Below are positions 24,916 through 33,391 of a stretch of DNA of 64,000 bases, piece by piece. The DNA comes from an uncultured Clostridium sp. (GTDB lineage Bacteria > Bacillota > Clostridia > Lachnospirales > Lachnospiraceae). Positions within the stretch are counted from its first letter, which is position 1, and every line of letters starts with the position of its first letter. The stretch lies in assembly GCA_900542035.1 (NCBI GenBank), contig UQMJ01000009.1:1-64000 (forward strand). The letters run 5' to 3'. A program made the position numbers and the translations under genes. Below the pieces are notes generated by a model that worked only from the letters and a program-made list of their open reading frames with translations, was not told where the DNA came from and did no database searches.

Positions 24916-26361
24916 GTGGACATTTCAGACACCATTCTGTTTGGGAAATATCGCCTATGCCGTATGATTGGCAGGGGGCGGACGGGCACAGTTTATCTGG
25001 CAAAGCATGAAAGCCTAGGAGAATATCGGGCGATTAAGGAAGTGCCGAAGTCAGATGCCAGTTATGGACAGTTCCTGCGGGAAGCCCGCATTATGAAGGA
25101 TCTTCATCACCCTTCTATTCCTATCATATACGATTTAGAAGAAACGGACACACATTGTTATCTTATCGAAGAATTTCTTGAAGGAGAATCTTTAACGACT
25201 CTGGTACAGCGCCGGAGTTATCTTTCCAGGAGCATGGTAATCCGCTATGGGATTCAGATATGCAGCCTGGTACAGTACCTGCATTCTGCAGGAAGAGACC
25301 CCATTTTACACCTGGATTTACAGCCGAATAACCTTCTTTTATGCCATGACGTGATTAAACTGGTAGACTTTGGAAATGCAGACTACCTGACGCAGGCCAA
25401 TGAAACCGATATCCGCCGCGGGACGCCTGGATGCGCAGCTCCGGAACAGTATACAAAAGAACCGTTAGATGAGCGTACAGACATCTATGCCATTGGTGTA
25501 CTCCTATTCTATCTGGCGACCGGACAATTACCGGAGCGGCTTGGACAGGAAAACCGGACGGACTGGGACATGGCATTAGGCCGAGAACTTGGCACACTTG
25601 TGAGGGATTGTCTGCAAATCAGGGAAAAGAGGCCGAAAACAGCTCTGGAGGTAAAATTAAGACTGGAAGCTCTGATAGAAACAGAGCCTTGTCCAGCTCA
25701 GGAACATTCTGATGTCGCTCGAATCGTGTCCATTGTTGGAAGCGCTCCTAATGTAGGAGTTACGCATCTGGCGCTGGGCCTGTCATCCTGTCTCTGGAGA
25801 TGGGGAATTTCCAATCTCTATGAAGAACGCAATTTATCAGGGCATGGAATCATGCTGGCAGAATATGCCCATGCAGCTCCGGACAGCAGCGGAATATGCC
25901 AGGTAGGATCGTGGAGGCTGCTCCCTCATTACGGTCCCCAGGTTCAGCTCAAGGAGGCTGGAGAGTTCCAGGTGTACATCAGGGACTATGGCACAGACTG
26001 GACGGCTGCGGTAAGAGACCATGAAAAAATAGATTTTCTGAAAAAGTCCCTGGTATGCGTGTGCGGCGGCAAACCCTATAATCAGCGAGAAAACAGCAGG
26101 GCAGTCAGAGAATTGGGCGGAAATCAGACGGTTTTGATTTTTAATTTTTTGGAACCTGGTTTTTTGCCCAGCTGTCCCCAGAAAGGATTCGAAAGGGAAA
26201 CGCTGTTTATGCCTTATTTTCCAAAAACAGAACGACCAGATAAAGACGCGGAAAGCTTTTATCGGGAGTTCTGGGACAGGCTGACAGAGAAGAAAGGAGA
26301 TGGTAAGACTACTGTTTTTTTGCGGATAAAAAAGTTGTTGAAGTGGAAAAAGAAACGATAG
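24916..26361 (+). CDS. Ser/Thr protein kinase fused to a lysine-less P-loop domain
   Basis: Protein of 481 residues. Residues 8-255 form a Hanks-type kinase: Gly loop IGRGRTGTVY, Lys41 in AIKEV, Glu56, catalytic HLDLQPNN (Asp134, with Gln in place of the usual Lys at 136), DFG at 151-153 and APEQY. Residues 265-481 look like a MinD/ParA-type domain, beginning IVSIVGSAPNVGVTHLALGL; the Walker A Lys is missing and replaced by Val. No transmembrane or PASTA region is present. The start is GTG 24916 with GGAG six bases upstream. The gene overlaps the next, similar P-loop gene by 19 bases. Targets are unknown; such kinases also occur near Tad pilus genes in related bacteria, none of which is seen here. 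Confidence 0.85.
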   Translation: MDISDTILFGKYRLCRMIGRGRTGTVYLAKHESLGEYRAIKEVPKSDASYGQFLREARIMKDLHHPSIPIIYDLEETDTHCYLIEEFLEGESLTTLVQRRSYLSRSMVIRYGIQICSLVQYLHSAGRDPILHLDLQPNNLLLCHDVIKLVDFGNADYLTQANETDIRRGTPGCAAPEQYTKEPLDERTDIYAIGVLLFYLATGQLPERLGQENRTDWDMALGRELGTLVRDCLQIREKRPKTALEVKLRLEALIETEPCPAQEHSDVARIVSIVGSAPNVGVTHLALGLSSCLWRWGISNLYEERNLSGHGIMLAEYAHAAPDSSGICQVGSWRLLPHYGPQVQLKEAGEFQVYIRDYGTDWTAAVRDHEKIDFLKKSLVCVCGGKPYNQRENSRAVRELGGNQTVLIFNFLEPGFLPSCPQKGFERETLFMPYFPKTERPDKDAESFYREFWDRLTEKKGDGKTTVFLRIKKLLKWKKKR

Positions 26362-26909
26362 GAATCATCGGAGCAGGGGCGGGCGCAGGGACTACCCATC
26401 TGACGCTTCTGCTGGCAAACTACCTGTCAGGAGTAAAAAACAGGAAGACAGCGGTGCTGGAATGGAATTCCCATGGGGATTTTGACCGGTTTGGAGTCTG
26501 CTGTCTGGGACTGGGAGAAACAAAGGATCAATACCAGATTCTTGGCGTCAGCTATTTTCCGCGTGCAGATAATGAAACGCTGGTCCAGTGTATGTGCGGG
26601 GATTTCCAGGCCGTTTTGCTGGATTGCGGAAGAGAGGAAGAAGGCCGGAGGGCCGATCTGATCCGGTGCCGGAAAAAGCTGGTAATGGGTTCCTTTTGCG
26701 AATGGCAGATGGGATATTATATGCCGCTGCTAAAAGAGAGAAAGCAGTCAAAAGAGGGATGGCATTATCTGTGTGCATTTGGAAGTGAAGAATCCAGAAA
26801 ACTGGCAGAAAAGCATATGAACGTGCCGATTCTGCGGGTACCCTGTACGGTGGATGCCTATGGTGTAACAGAAGAAACAATCAGATTATTTGGACAGCTG
26901 CTTTCGTAA
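26343..26909 (+). CDS. ParA/MinD-like P-loop protein with atypical Walker A
   Basis: Protein of 188 residues that starts with a beta strand and glycine loop (IGIIGAGAGAGTTHLTLLLANYL). The pattern GxGxGTTHL resembles the ParA/MinD Walker A, but the Lys is absent, exactly as in the C-terminal domain of the kinase just upstream; both share THLxLxL. AVLLDCG near residue 98 resembles a Walker B. The GTG start overlaps the kinase gene, so translation is likely coupled and the two products may pair. The function is unknown; CpaE/TadZ-like localisation or signalling is one possibility. Confidence 0.75.
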   Translation: MEKETIGIIGAGAGAGTTHLTLLLANYLSGVKNRKTAVLEWNSHGDFDRFGVCCLGLGETKDQYQILGVSYFPRADNETLVQCMCGDFQAVLLDCGREEEGRRADLIRCRKKLVMGSFCEWQMGYYMPLLKERKQSKEGWHYLCAFGSEESRKLAEKHMNVPILRVPCTVDAYGVTEETIRLFGQLLS

Positions 26910-27011
26910 AATAAGGAGAGTGGAACAGGATATAATATGTCACAGAAAATCTCCTTTTGCCTCTTTATTTTGCCAGCAGCCAGTATGCGGAAAACGCGGT
27001 AAGGAGACCTT

Positions 27012-27251
27012 ATGGGGTACGAGGAAGAACAGGAAAAGATGAACCAGCAGCAGAGGTATTTAGAGGGCTTGAGACGTTATTATAATAAAGGAATCCCGAT
27101 TTATATTGATGGAAAATTAAGTACAGAAGCGGACTGGAGCAGGATTTTTGAGGTAAAAGAAGACGGAGGTTTTTACATGGGAGATTATGTAGGAGCAGAG
27201 GAGGGATGCCTGAAGGAAATACGGTTTGACCGGATTTCTTTAAAAAAGTGA
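27012..27251 (+). CDS. Small protein of unknown function
   Basis: Protein of 79 residues, acidic and aromatic-rich (GYEEEQEKMNQQQRYLEGL at the N-terminus, FYMGDYVGAEEG and FDRISLKK near the end). I recognise no family. AAGGAGA precedes the ATG by four bases. It follows the P-loop gene by about 100 bases on the same strand and may belong to the same operon, which would make it a third component of that system (inference). Confidence 0.65.
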   Translation: MGYEEEQEKMNQQQRYLEGLRRYYNKGIPIYIDGKLSTEADWSRIFEVKEDGGFYMGDYVGAEEGCLKEIRFDRISLKK

Positions 27252-27355
27252 AACAAGAACAGGGAGGGAATATCAGCGATGCCGCCTCAGCCTGCCAGCA
27301 AAGCTGATGGGAGGGAGATGTAATGAAAAATTAATTAGAATCGGGCCATAAGGTG

Positions 27356-27364
27356 TGATATAAT
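27356..27364 (+). promoter_or_regulatory. Extended -10 promoter of the GH18-cwlD group
   Basis: TGA-TATAAT is a perfect extended -10 with no good -35. The GH18 start is 34 bases downstream. Confidence 0.6.
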
Positions 27365-27397
27365 AATGCTAACTTTAACGTGTTGGAGGATGCTGGG

Positions 27398-29056
27398 ATG
27401 ATGAAGAGACTTTTGCCGATGTTTATTGCAATTGGATTGATTCTGTTAATCGTTGCCGGTTACGCAGGGGTCCAGGTAATCGGAAGATATACGCCTTCTG
27501 ACGAATGGATGGAGGCTTCCGATTTCTTTGATGCAGAAGACGATGCAGTGGCATTGGTTTTAAATGATGAACTGTCAGAAGTTAAGGGGCTGTATATGGA
27601 CGGAACGACATACCTTCCGTTAGAGTGGGTAAACAGCAATTTAAACAAGCGTTTTTACTGGGACAAAGAAGAAAAAGTTCTTTCGTATGCTTTGCCTACA
27701 GAGGTCCGTTACGCAGACAGTGAAACCCTGGGAGAAGACGGCAGACCGCTTTTGTGGGTAACGGATGAGGAGGTTTTTGTATCAATTGAGCTGGTTGCGG
27801 CATATACCGATATCCAGATAAGCGCCTTTGACAGCGGAGAAGCAAAAAGGCTGTTCATCAACAATACCTGGACTGCTGAGTCCTGGGCTGATGTAAAAAA
27901 AGACAGCATGATCCGCCAAAAGGGAGGAATCAAGAGTCCAATTATTACCCGCGCAGAAGCCGGAACCCAGGTCAAAGTCCTGGAAGAGATGGAAAAATGG
28001 TCCAAAGTCCGTACCCAGGACGGGTTTATCGGATATGTCGAGAAAAAACGTCTGGGAGAGATACAGGAGGTTACGCCGGTCAGCGAGTTTAAAGAACCGG
28101 AATATACCAGACTGGCATTAGAGGAAAAAGTCGTTCTGGCCTGGCATCAGGTAACAACAAAAGAGGCAAACAGTACGTTTGACAGCTATTTCGGAAACAC
28201 CAGGGGCGTGAATGTTATCAGTCCGACCTGGTTTGCCTTGACAGACAATGAAGGCGGCTATAACTGTCTGGCAGATGCCGCTTATGTGGAAAAAGCCCAT
28301 GCGGCGGGAGTCCAGGTGTGGGCGTTGATTGATAATTTCAGCAAAGACGTGCAGTCGGAAGTATTGCTGTCAAAAACGTCTGTAAGAAAGAAACTGATTA
28401 ACAATTTAATGGCAGATGCAGAAACGTATGGATTTGACGGCTATAACCTGGATTTTGAAAGTCTGAAGGAAAGCGCAGGACCTCATTATGTCCAGTTTAT
28501 CAGAGAGATGTCCGCTGCCTGTCGGAATAATGGATTGATTTTATCTGTAGATAATTATGTGCCTGCGCCATATAACCGTTTCTACGACAGGACAGAACAG
28601 GGGATTGTAGCAGACTATGTAATTGTGATGGGCTATGACGAACACTATGCAGGTGGAGAGCCAGGAAGCGTAGCTTCCATTGATTACGTGAAGCAGGGAA
28701 TTGAAAATACTCTTCTGGAAGTTCCAAAGGAAAAGGTAATCAATGCGATCCCGTTTTACACCCGTCTCTGGACAGAGACCGAGGATGGAAAGAAGATAAG
28801 TTCTGAGGCAATGGGGATTGAAAAAGCAAAAAAATGGGTGGAAGAAAATCAAGTAGAACTTTACTGGCAGGACAGCCTGGGGCAATACTATGGAGAAAAA
28901 GCAATAGAGGGAGGTTCCCAGTACCTGTGGATGGAAGAGGAAAAATCCCTGGAATTAAAGATGGATTTGATCCGCCAGAATGATTTAGGCGGAGTCGGAT
29001 GCTGGAAATTAGGATTTGAACCAGCGTCTGTCTGGGATATTGTAACATATGAATAA
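27398..29056 (+). CDS. Membrane-anchored GH18-family glycosidase with SH3 domain
   Basis: Protein of about 552 residues. An N-terminal membrane segment (FIAIGLILLIVAGYAGVQVI) is followed by a region like the copper-amine-oxidase N-terminal fold (about 45-130), an SH3-like segment (about 165-215) and a GH18 barrel (about 235-550). The catalytic motif GFDGYNLDFESL is a DxxxDxE variant with the proton-donor Glu. The plan resembles spore-cortex N-acetylglucosaminidases of the YaaH/SleL kind. The start at ATG 27398 is chosen because GGAGG lies eight bases before it. The gene overlaps or abuts the phosphoesterase gene, and cwlD follows, suggesting a cell-wall or spore-cortex operon. Confidence 0.88.
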   Translation: MMKRLLPMFIAIGLILLIVAGYAGVQVIGRYTPSDEWMEASDFFDAEDDAVALVLNDELSEVKGLYMDGTTYLPLEWVNSNLNKRFYWDKEEKVLSYALPTEVRYADSETLGEDGRPLLWVTDEEVFVSIELVAAYTDIQISAFDSGEAKRLFINNTWTAESWADVKKDSMIRQKGGIKSPIITRAEAGTQVKVLEEMEKWSKVRTQDGFIGYVEKKRLGEIQEVTPVSEFKEPEYTRLALEEKVVLAWHQVTTKEANSTFDSYFGNTRGVNVISPTWFALTDNEGGYNCLADAAYVEKAHAAGVQVWALIDNFSKDVQSEVLLSKTSVRKKLINNLMADAETYGFDGYNLDFESLKESAGPHYVQFIREMSAACRNNGLILSVDNYVPAPYNRFYDRTEQGIVADYVIVMGYDEHYAGGEPGSVASIDYVKQGIENTLLEVPKEKVINAIPFYTRLWTETEDGKKISSEAMGIEKAKKWVEENQVELYWQDSLGQYYGEKAIEGGSQYLWMEEEKSLELKMDLIRQNDLGGVGCWKLGFEPASVWDIVTYE

Positions 29057-29069
29057 GGCGGGATACGGC

Positions 29070-30527
29070 ATGAAGCGAAGGATGACAGCAGTTCTGGCAA
29101 TCGGGGCTGTACTGGGAATGACAGGATGTGGAAATTTCCCTGAAATTATGGACGAAACAGTAGCGACCACACAGGCAGCACAGGAGACAACATCCAGTGC
29201 GGAGTCAGGGCCTCCGAAAGAAGAAGCAGAGACGGTAGCTCCTTTTCCTGACAGTACAGAAGATACGGTTCTGGAAGAACCAGAAGGGCTAAAACTGATT
29301 ATTGCAACAGATATCCATTACCTTGCCTCAGAACTGACAGACAGGGGAACCGGCTTTGTGCATTCTATGGAACACGGGGATGGAAAGGTAACAAATTATA
29401 TCTGGGAAATTACAGATGCCTTTGTAGAAGAGGTCTTAAATGAACGGCCGGATGCAGTAATTTTAAGCGGAGATTTGTCGTACAATGGAGAGAAAGCCAG
29501 TCATATAGAACTGGCAGAGAAATTGTCAAAAATCGAAGATGCGGGGATACCTGTTCTGGTAATTCCTGGAAACCATGACATTAATAATAACAGCGCTGCC
29601 AGAATGGAAGACGGGCAGCGGTATCCGGCAGAAAAAACCAGTCCGGAAGAGTTTGAACAGATTTACCTTGCAATGGGATATGATGATGCAGTCAGCAGAG
29701 ATCCAAATTCTTTGAGCTATATGTATCAGATAAGTGACTCCACAAGGCTTCTGATGCTGGATACCTGCCAATATGACGGGGAAGCGCAGGTAGGCGGAAT
29801 GATTGATACCGACACCTATGAATGGATAGACAGCCAGCTGGAGGCGGCGTTTGAAGAAGGGATCAATGTGATTCCGGTTGCCCACCACAATCTGTTGGAA
29901 GAAAGCAGAATTTACTCGTCCGACTGTACCATAGAGCACAATGAGGCGCTGGTAGAAAGACTGGAAGGCTGGGAAACCATCCCGCTGTTTTTAAGCGGTC
30001 ATCTTCATGTCCAGCATTTTGCCAATTCCGACGACGTATCGGAACAAGGCGTCTGGGAAGTGGTAACCAGTTCCCTTGCAGTACCGCCTTGTCAGTATGG
30101 AGTGCTGTATTTTGGGGAAACCGATCGGAGTTTTCAGTACCATACCCAGGTGGTTGATATGGAAAAATGGGCGGAAATTCAGGGCATAGAAGATGAGAAT
30201 CTCCTGCATTTTTCAGAATACCAAACGCCGTTTTTAGAACGGGTCTTCTATAATCAGGCATACGGCTGGCTGAGCCGGAGAGAGGACAGTGCCCTGACAG
30301 AAAAACAGATCCAGGAGATGTCAGATTTTTACGCTGTGGCTAAGTGCTATTACTATTGGGGAAGAGCCGTTGAGATTGCAGATGAAATGAAAGCCAGTCC
30401 GCTGTTTTCCATGTGGCAGGAACACGGCTATCCAAGCCTGGAAACAGAATATCTGGAATACATACTGGAGGAAGCCACCAGAGACTATAACCTGCTGGAT
30501 TCTGCACGACAATCCGAAGGGGAATAG
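29070..30527 (+). CDS. Calcineurin-type metallophosphoesterase lipoprotein
   Basis: Exported lipoprotein of about 485 residues. The signal peptide ends in GMTGC (lipobox), then comes a Glu/Thr-rich linker. The metallophosphoesterase motifs appear in order: IATDIHYLA, LSGDLSYNG, IPGNHDINN, PVAHHNL and SGHLHVQ. These bind two metals and hydrolyse phosphate mono- or diesters; the substrate outside the cell is not known. ATG 29049, which overlaps the GH18 gene, is an alternative start, but AAGGCGGG is better placed for ATG 29070. It lies between GH18 and cwlD. Confidence 0.88.
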   Translation: MKRRMTAVLAIGAVLGMTGCGNFPEIMDETVATTQAAQETTSSAESGPPKEEAETVAPFPDSTEDTVLEEPEGLKLIIATDIHYLASELTDRGTGFVHSMEHGDGKVTNYIWEITDAFVEEVLNERPDAVILSGDLSYNGEKASHIELAEKLSKIEDAGIPVLVIPGNHDINNNSAARMEDGQRYPAEKTSPEEFEQIYLAMGYDDAVSRDPNSLSYMYQISDSTRLLMLDTCQYDGEAQVGGMIDTDTYEWIDSQLEAAFEEGINVIPVAHHNLLEESRIYSSDCTIEHNEALVERLEGWETIPLFLSGHLHVQHFANSDDVSEQGVWEVVTSSLAVPPCQYGVLYFGETDRSFQYHTQVVDMEKWAEIQGIEDENLLHFSEYQTPFLERVFYNQAYGWLSRREDSALTEKQIQEMSDFYAVAKCYYYWGRAVEIADEMKASPLFSMWQEHGYPSLETEYLEYILEEATRDYNLLDSARQSEGE

Positions 30528-30579
30528 TGGACAGGGAAAAGGTAATATATTAAAGAAAGCGAATTGCCTTTGGTGGAGT

Positions 30580-31329
30580 ATGGACAGGAAAAGATTTTGG
30601 CAGAATATCATGGGAATTGCCATGCTGATAATTGTCACATTAGTTGCAGGACGAATGGGAGTTCTGGAAGAAGGCGGCCTGCAGACGGCAGAAGCCGGAG
30701 GAAAAGCGCAGGGCGCAAAGCAGGTTGTGGTAATTGACAGCGGACACGGCGGAAATGATCCAGGCAAAATCGGAGTTTCCGGTCAGAAAGAGAAAGACAT
30801 TAATCTGCAGATAGCAAAAAAACTGAAAGCGTATCTGGAAGCAGCGAATGTTGCAGTGGTTATGACAAGGGAAAGCGATACGGGGCTTTACAAAGAATCG
30901 GATAGCCATAAAAAGTCTGCGGACATGAAAAAACGGTGTCAGATAATCGATGAGGCAGAACCGATACTGGCGGTCAGTATTCACCAGAACAGTTATCATC
31001 AGGAGGAAATATCCGGAGCTCAGGTATTTTACTATAAAAATTCGGAAAAAGGTCAGCGTCTGGCAGAAATTCTTCAAAAGCGGTTTGACTATGTGTTAGG
31101 AGAAGCAGAAAACCGGAGAAAAGCAAAAGGCAATGACAGCTATTATCTGCTTCTTAATGTAAAAGCGCCAATTGTAATTGTCGAATGCGGATTTTTAAGT
31201 AATGCAGAAGAAGCGAAAAAGCTGTCGGATGAAGAATATCAGGATCGGATTGCCTGGACGCTTCATTTAGGAATTCTTCAATATATAAATACAATGGAAA
31301 ACGAACAAACTGGGAGTGTTGGGACATGA
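30580..31329 (+). CDS. cwlD: N-acetylmuramoyl-L-alanine amidase, CwlD type
   Basis: Protein of 249 residues with one N-terminal membrane segment and an amidase_3 domain. Zinc ligands are in DSGHGGNDPG (near residue 51) and SIHQN, with the catalytic Glu in VECGFLSN. In spore formers CwlD removes the peptide from muramic acid so that muramic-delta-lactam can form in the spore cortex. KGNDSYYLLLN is typical of this subgroup rather than of general amidases. It fits the GH18 neighbour and shares a 4-base ATGA overlap with the next gene. Confidence 0.9.
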   Translation: MDRKRFWQNIMGIAMLIIVTLVAGRMGVLEEGGLQTAEAGGKAQGAKQVVVIDSGHGGNDPGKIGVSGQKEKDINLQIAKKLKAYLEAANVAVVMTRESDTGLYKESDSHKKSADMKKRCQIIDEAEPILAVSIHQNSYHQEEISGAQVFYYKNSEKGQRLAEILQKRFDYVLGEAENRRKAKGNDSYYLLLNVKAPIVIVECGFLSNAEEAKKLSDEEYQDRIAWTLHLGILQYINTMENEQTGSVGT

Positions 31330-31796
31330 ACAAACAGACAGATTATTTAGAACTGGAAAAACAGATGGATGCACTGCTTACCGGAGAGAATGATTTGATA
31401 GCGAATCTTTCAAACGGGTCAGCGTTATTAAAGGAAAGTCTGGATCAGATTAACTGGGCGGGATTTTACCTGATGAGAGAACAGGACGGAAAACGTCAGC
31501 TGGTATTAGGGCCTTTTCAGGGAAAACCGGCGTGTGTACGTATTCCGGTTGGAAAGGGGGTCTGCGGAACTGCAGCAAAGGAAAACAGAACCTTACTGGT
31601 AAAGAATGTTCATGAATTTCCAGGGCATATTGCCTGCGACAGCGCATCCCAGTCAGAGATTGTCATACCAATCCGGAACCAGGGAGAAGTGATAGGAGTT
31701 CTGGACATTGACAGTCCGGTGCTGGATCGTTTTTCGGAAAAAGACAAAGAAGGATTGGAAAAAATTGCGGCTGTGATAGAAAGTCATTGTTTTTAA
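31326..31796 (+). CDS. Free methionine-(R)-sulfoxide reductase (GAF domain)
   Basis: GAF-domain enzyme of 156 residues that reduces free methionine-R-sulfoxide. Three Cys are at 70, 80 and 104; their spacing (10 and 24) equals that of the catalytic Cys 84, 94 and 118 in the E. coli enzyme. The motifs GVCGTAA and IRNQGEVIGVLDIDS are typical. It is translationally coupled to cwlD by an ATGA overlap. A housekeeping antioxidant role in the cytosol is expected; no link to spore function is evident beyond position. Confidence 0.9.
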   Translation: MNKQTDYLELEKQMDALLTGENDLIANLSNGSALLKESLDQINWAGFYLMREQDGKRQLVLGPFQGKPACVRIPVGKGVCGTAAKENRTLLVKNVHEFPGHIACDSASQSEIVIPIRNQGEVIGVLDIDSPVLDRFSEKDKEGLEKIAAVIESHCF

Positions 31797-31820
31797 TATC
31801 TTAAGAAAAGAGGCTTGGCT

Positions 31821-32225
31821 ATGAAACAGTTAAAAGAAAAATTTCAGAGATTTATGGCAGGCAGATACGGGAATGATAAACTGAACCAATTTTTGCTGGT
31901 GCTGGTTCTGGCATTGATTCTTGTAAATGTCTTTGTTCAATCCAGGGCGCTTTACTGGCTGGAACTTATCGGCCTGGTTTTTTGCTATTTCCGTATGCTT
32001 TCAAAAAACTTTAAGGCCAGAGAAGAAGAAAACCAGGTGTATATGAGGCTTTACCTAAAGGCTCAGGACACGGTAATGAAATGGAAGTTCCGTATGGAAC
32101 AGGCAAAAGAATACCATATTTATAAATGCCCGAACTGCGGGCAGAAAATCCGGATTCCCAGAGGAAAGGGAAAGATCAGTATTCATTGCCCGAAGTGTAA
32201 TACGGACTTTATTAAGAAAAGTTAA
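31821..32225 (+). CDS. Membrane protein with C-terminal zinc ribbon
   Basis: Protein of about 134 residues. Two hydrophobic stretches (about 24-42 and 46-60) are followed by a basic helix and a zinc ribbon, CPNCGQKIRIP...HCPKC, with two CxxC pairs. Such proteins occur next to sporulation and envelope genes in Clostridia, but I know of no assigned role. The start ATG 31821 is seven bases after AAAAGAGG. It closes the rightward gene group and is convergent with the AraC regulator. Confidence 0.8.
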   Translation: MKQLKEKFQRFMAGRYGNDKLNQFLLVLVLALILVNVFVQSRALYWLELIGLVFCYFRMLSKNFKAREEENQVYMRLYLKAQDTVMKWKFRMEQAKEYHIYKCPNCGQKIRIPRGKGKISIHCPKCNTDFIKKS

Positions 32226-32243
32226 AAAGTATGGTAAGAACTA

Positions 32244-33212
32244 TCAAGGTTCCCGATAATTCCATCCAGCCGCATTTTTTTCCGCCAGACACCGTATAGA
32301 CTCCGCATATTCTGTAGGGGTCATACCAGTCTGCTTTTTAAATTGTCTTGAAAAATAATGAACAGAACTGTAGCCAAGCCGATCGGCGATCTGGGAAAAA
32401 TTCATCTGGTCATTTCGGATCATCTGCCTGGCTGCTTCTATTTTCATCTGGATAAAATAATCGATGGCGCCGCAGTGGTAAAATTCACGGAACATACGGG
32501 AAAGCTGGGAGCTGCCAATCAGATTATCTCTGCAGATATCCTGAAGTGTCAGAGGTTCGTGGAGATGTTCTTCCATGTAGCGTTTGATGCGGACGCAGGT
32601 TTCCTTCCTGGCATCCAGGCTGTTCAAAGAGGCAGCTGCGGTATCGGGCATGGGAATCCGGTCAGAAAAGCCAATAAGGGAAGAAGACTCCCCTTGTCCG
32701 ACAGGCCAGTATCGGCGGTATAAGTGGATTAAAAGCTCTTCCAGATAATTTTTTATAAGCTGCTCTGCACCAAATGCCGGAGCAGGGCGCCGGATCAGTT
32801 CTTCCTGATAAGGATCGTTTAACCTGCCTTGAAACGCATTTCGCGCTTCAATAATGATTTGGGAGAGCAAAGAAGCTTCGGCTTCCCGAACGGTCAGGGA
32901 CTGACAGGCAAACTGATTCATGGCTTTGGAGTGACAATCAAACGAAATTACCACCAGGCTGGGAGAAATCCGGCCGTTGGCGATAACATTGTGGAATTCT
33001 CCTGGCCGGTGGAACAGGATATTTCCGCGTTTGAGCGTGACAGTCCGGTTTCCTGCTGCTGCCTGGATTTCTCCTTTATCAACGCAGACCAGCTCCCAGA
33101 AATCGTGCTGTTCTCCAGGAAACACAAAGTCGCTCATATATTCAAAATAATGGATAGAAACGATACTTTTGATGACAATGCTGCTTTTTAACGCAGTATG
33201 GCGGTAGTCCAT
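32244..33212 (-). CDS. AraC-family transcription regulator
   Basis: Cytosolic regulator of 322 residues. The N-terminal cupin-like sensor domain (HDFWELVCVDKGEIQAAAGNR, HRPGEFHNV) is followed by a C-terminal double helix-turn-helix (about 215-315; LTLQDICRDNLIGSSQLSRMF and DRLGYSSVHYFSRQFK, then GMTPTEY). The cupin suggests direct sugar binding. The start at 33212 is set by AAAGGAG seven bases upstream. It is divergent from the nucleotidyltransferase/kinase pair, and two 13-base direct repeats in the shared region (33281-33314) suit binding by this protein. Confidence 0.9.
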   Translation of the reverse strand: MDYRHTALKSSIVIKSIVSIHYFEYMSDFVFPGEQHDFWELVCVDKGEIQAAAGNRTVTLKRGNILFHRPGEFHNVIANGRISPSLVVISFDCHSKAMNQFACQSLTVREAEASLLSQIIIEARNAFQGRLNDPYQEELIRRPAPAFGAEQLIKNYLEELLIHLYRRYWPVGQGESSSLIGFSDRIPMPDTAAASLNSLDARKETCVRIKRYMEEHLHEPLTLQDICRDNLIGSSQLSRMFREFYHCGAIDYFIQMKIEAARQMIRNDQMNFSQIADRLGYSSVHYFSRQFKKQTGMTPTEYAESIRCLAEKNAAGWNYREP

Positions 33213-33280
33213 ATTCAGGCTCCTTTTCACAAGTACTTCCTATAGAAATGCAAGGCTGTCTGTATTTTATCATATTTGAC

Positions 33281-33314
33281 TGGATTGTGCAAATATCTGA
33301 ACGGATTGTGCAAA
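33281..33314 (+). promoter_or_regulatory. Candidate AraC-type operator (two direct repeats)
   Basis: GGATTGTGCAAA occurs at 33282-33293 and 33303-33314, spaced exactly 21 bases, two helical turns. The second copy abuts the -35 position of the rightward promoter. Confidence 0.6.
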
Positions 33315-33335
33315 GAAAAGAATCTGGGATTAAGC

Positions 33336-33341
33336 TATACT
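33336..33341 (+). promoter_or_regulatory. -10 element of the nucleotidyltransferase operon
   Basis: TATACT at 33336-33341. The -35 position, 17 bases upstream (AAGAAA), is poor, as expected for an activator-dependent promoter with the AraC repeats adjacent. Confidence 0.5.
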
Positions 33342-33391
33342 GAAGACAGTTAGAAAACAAGTCGCAAAAGGTTTGAAAGGAGAAGTTACTT

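Noticed and set aside
26913..26956. AAGGAGA/TCTCCTT inverted repeat between the P-loop gene and the 79-residue gene
   Set aside because: Only seven pairs with a loop of about 30 bases; too weak to call a terminator or switch.
26937..27002. 21-codon frame ending at the ribosome site of the 79-residue gene
   Set aside because: No ribosome site at usable distance and no recognised peptide; it could be a leader peptide but there is no support.
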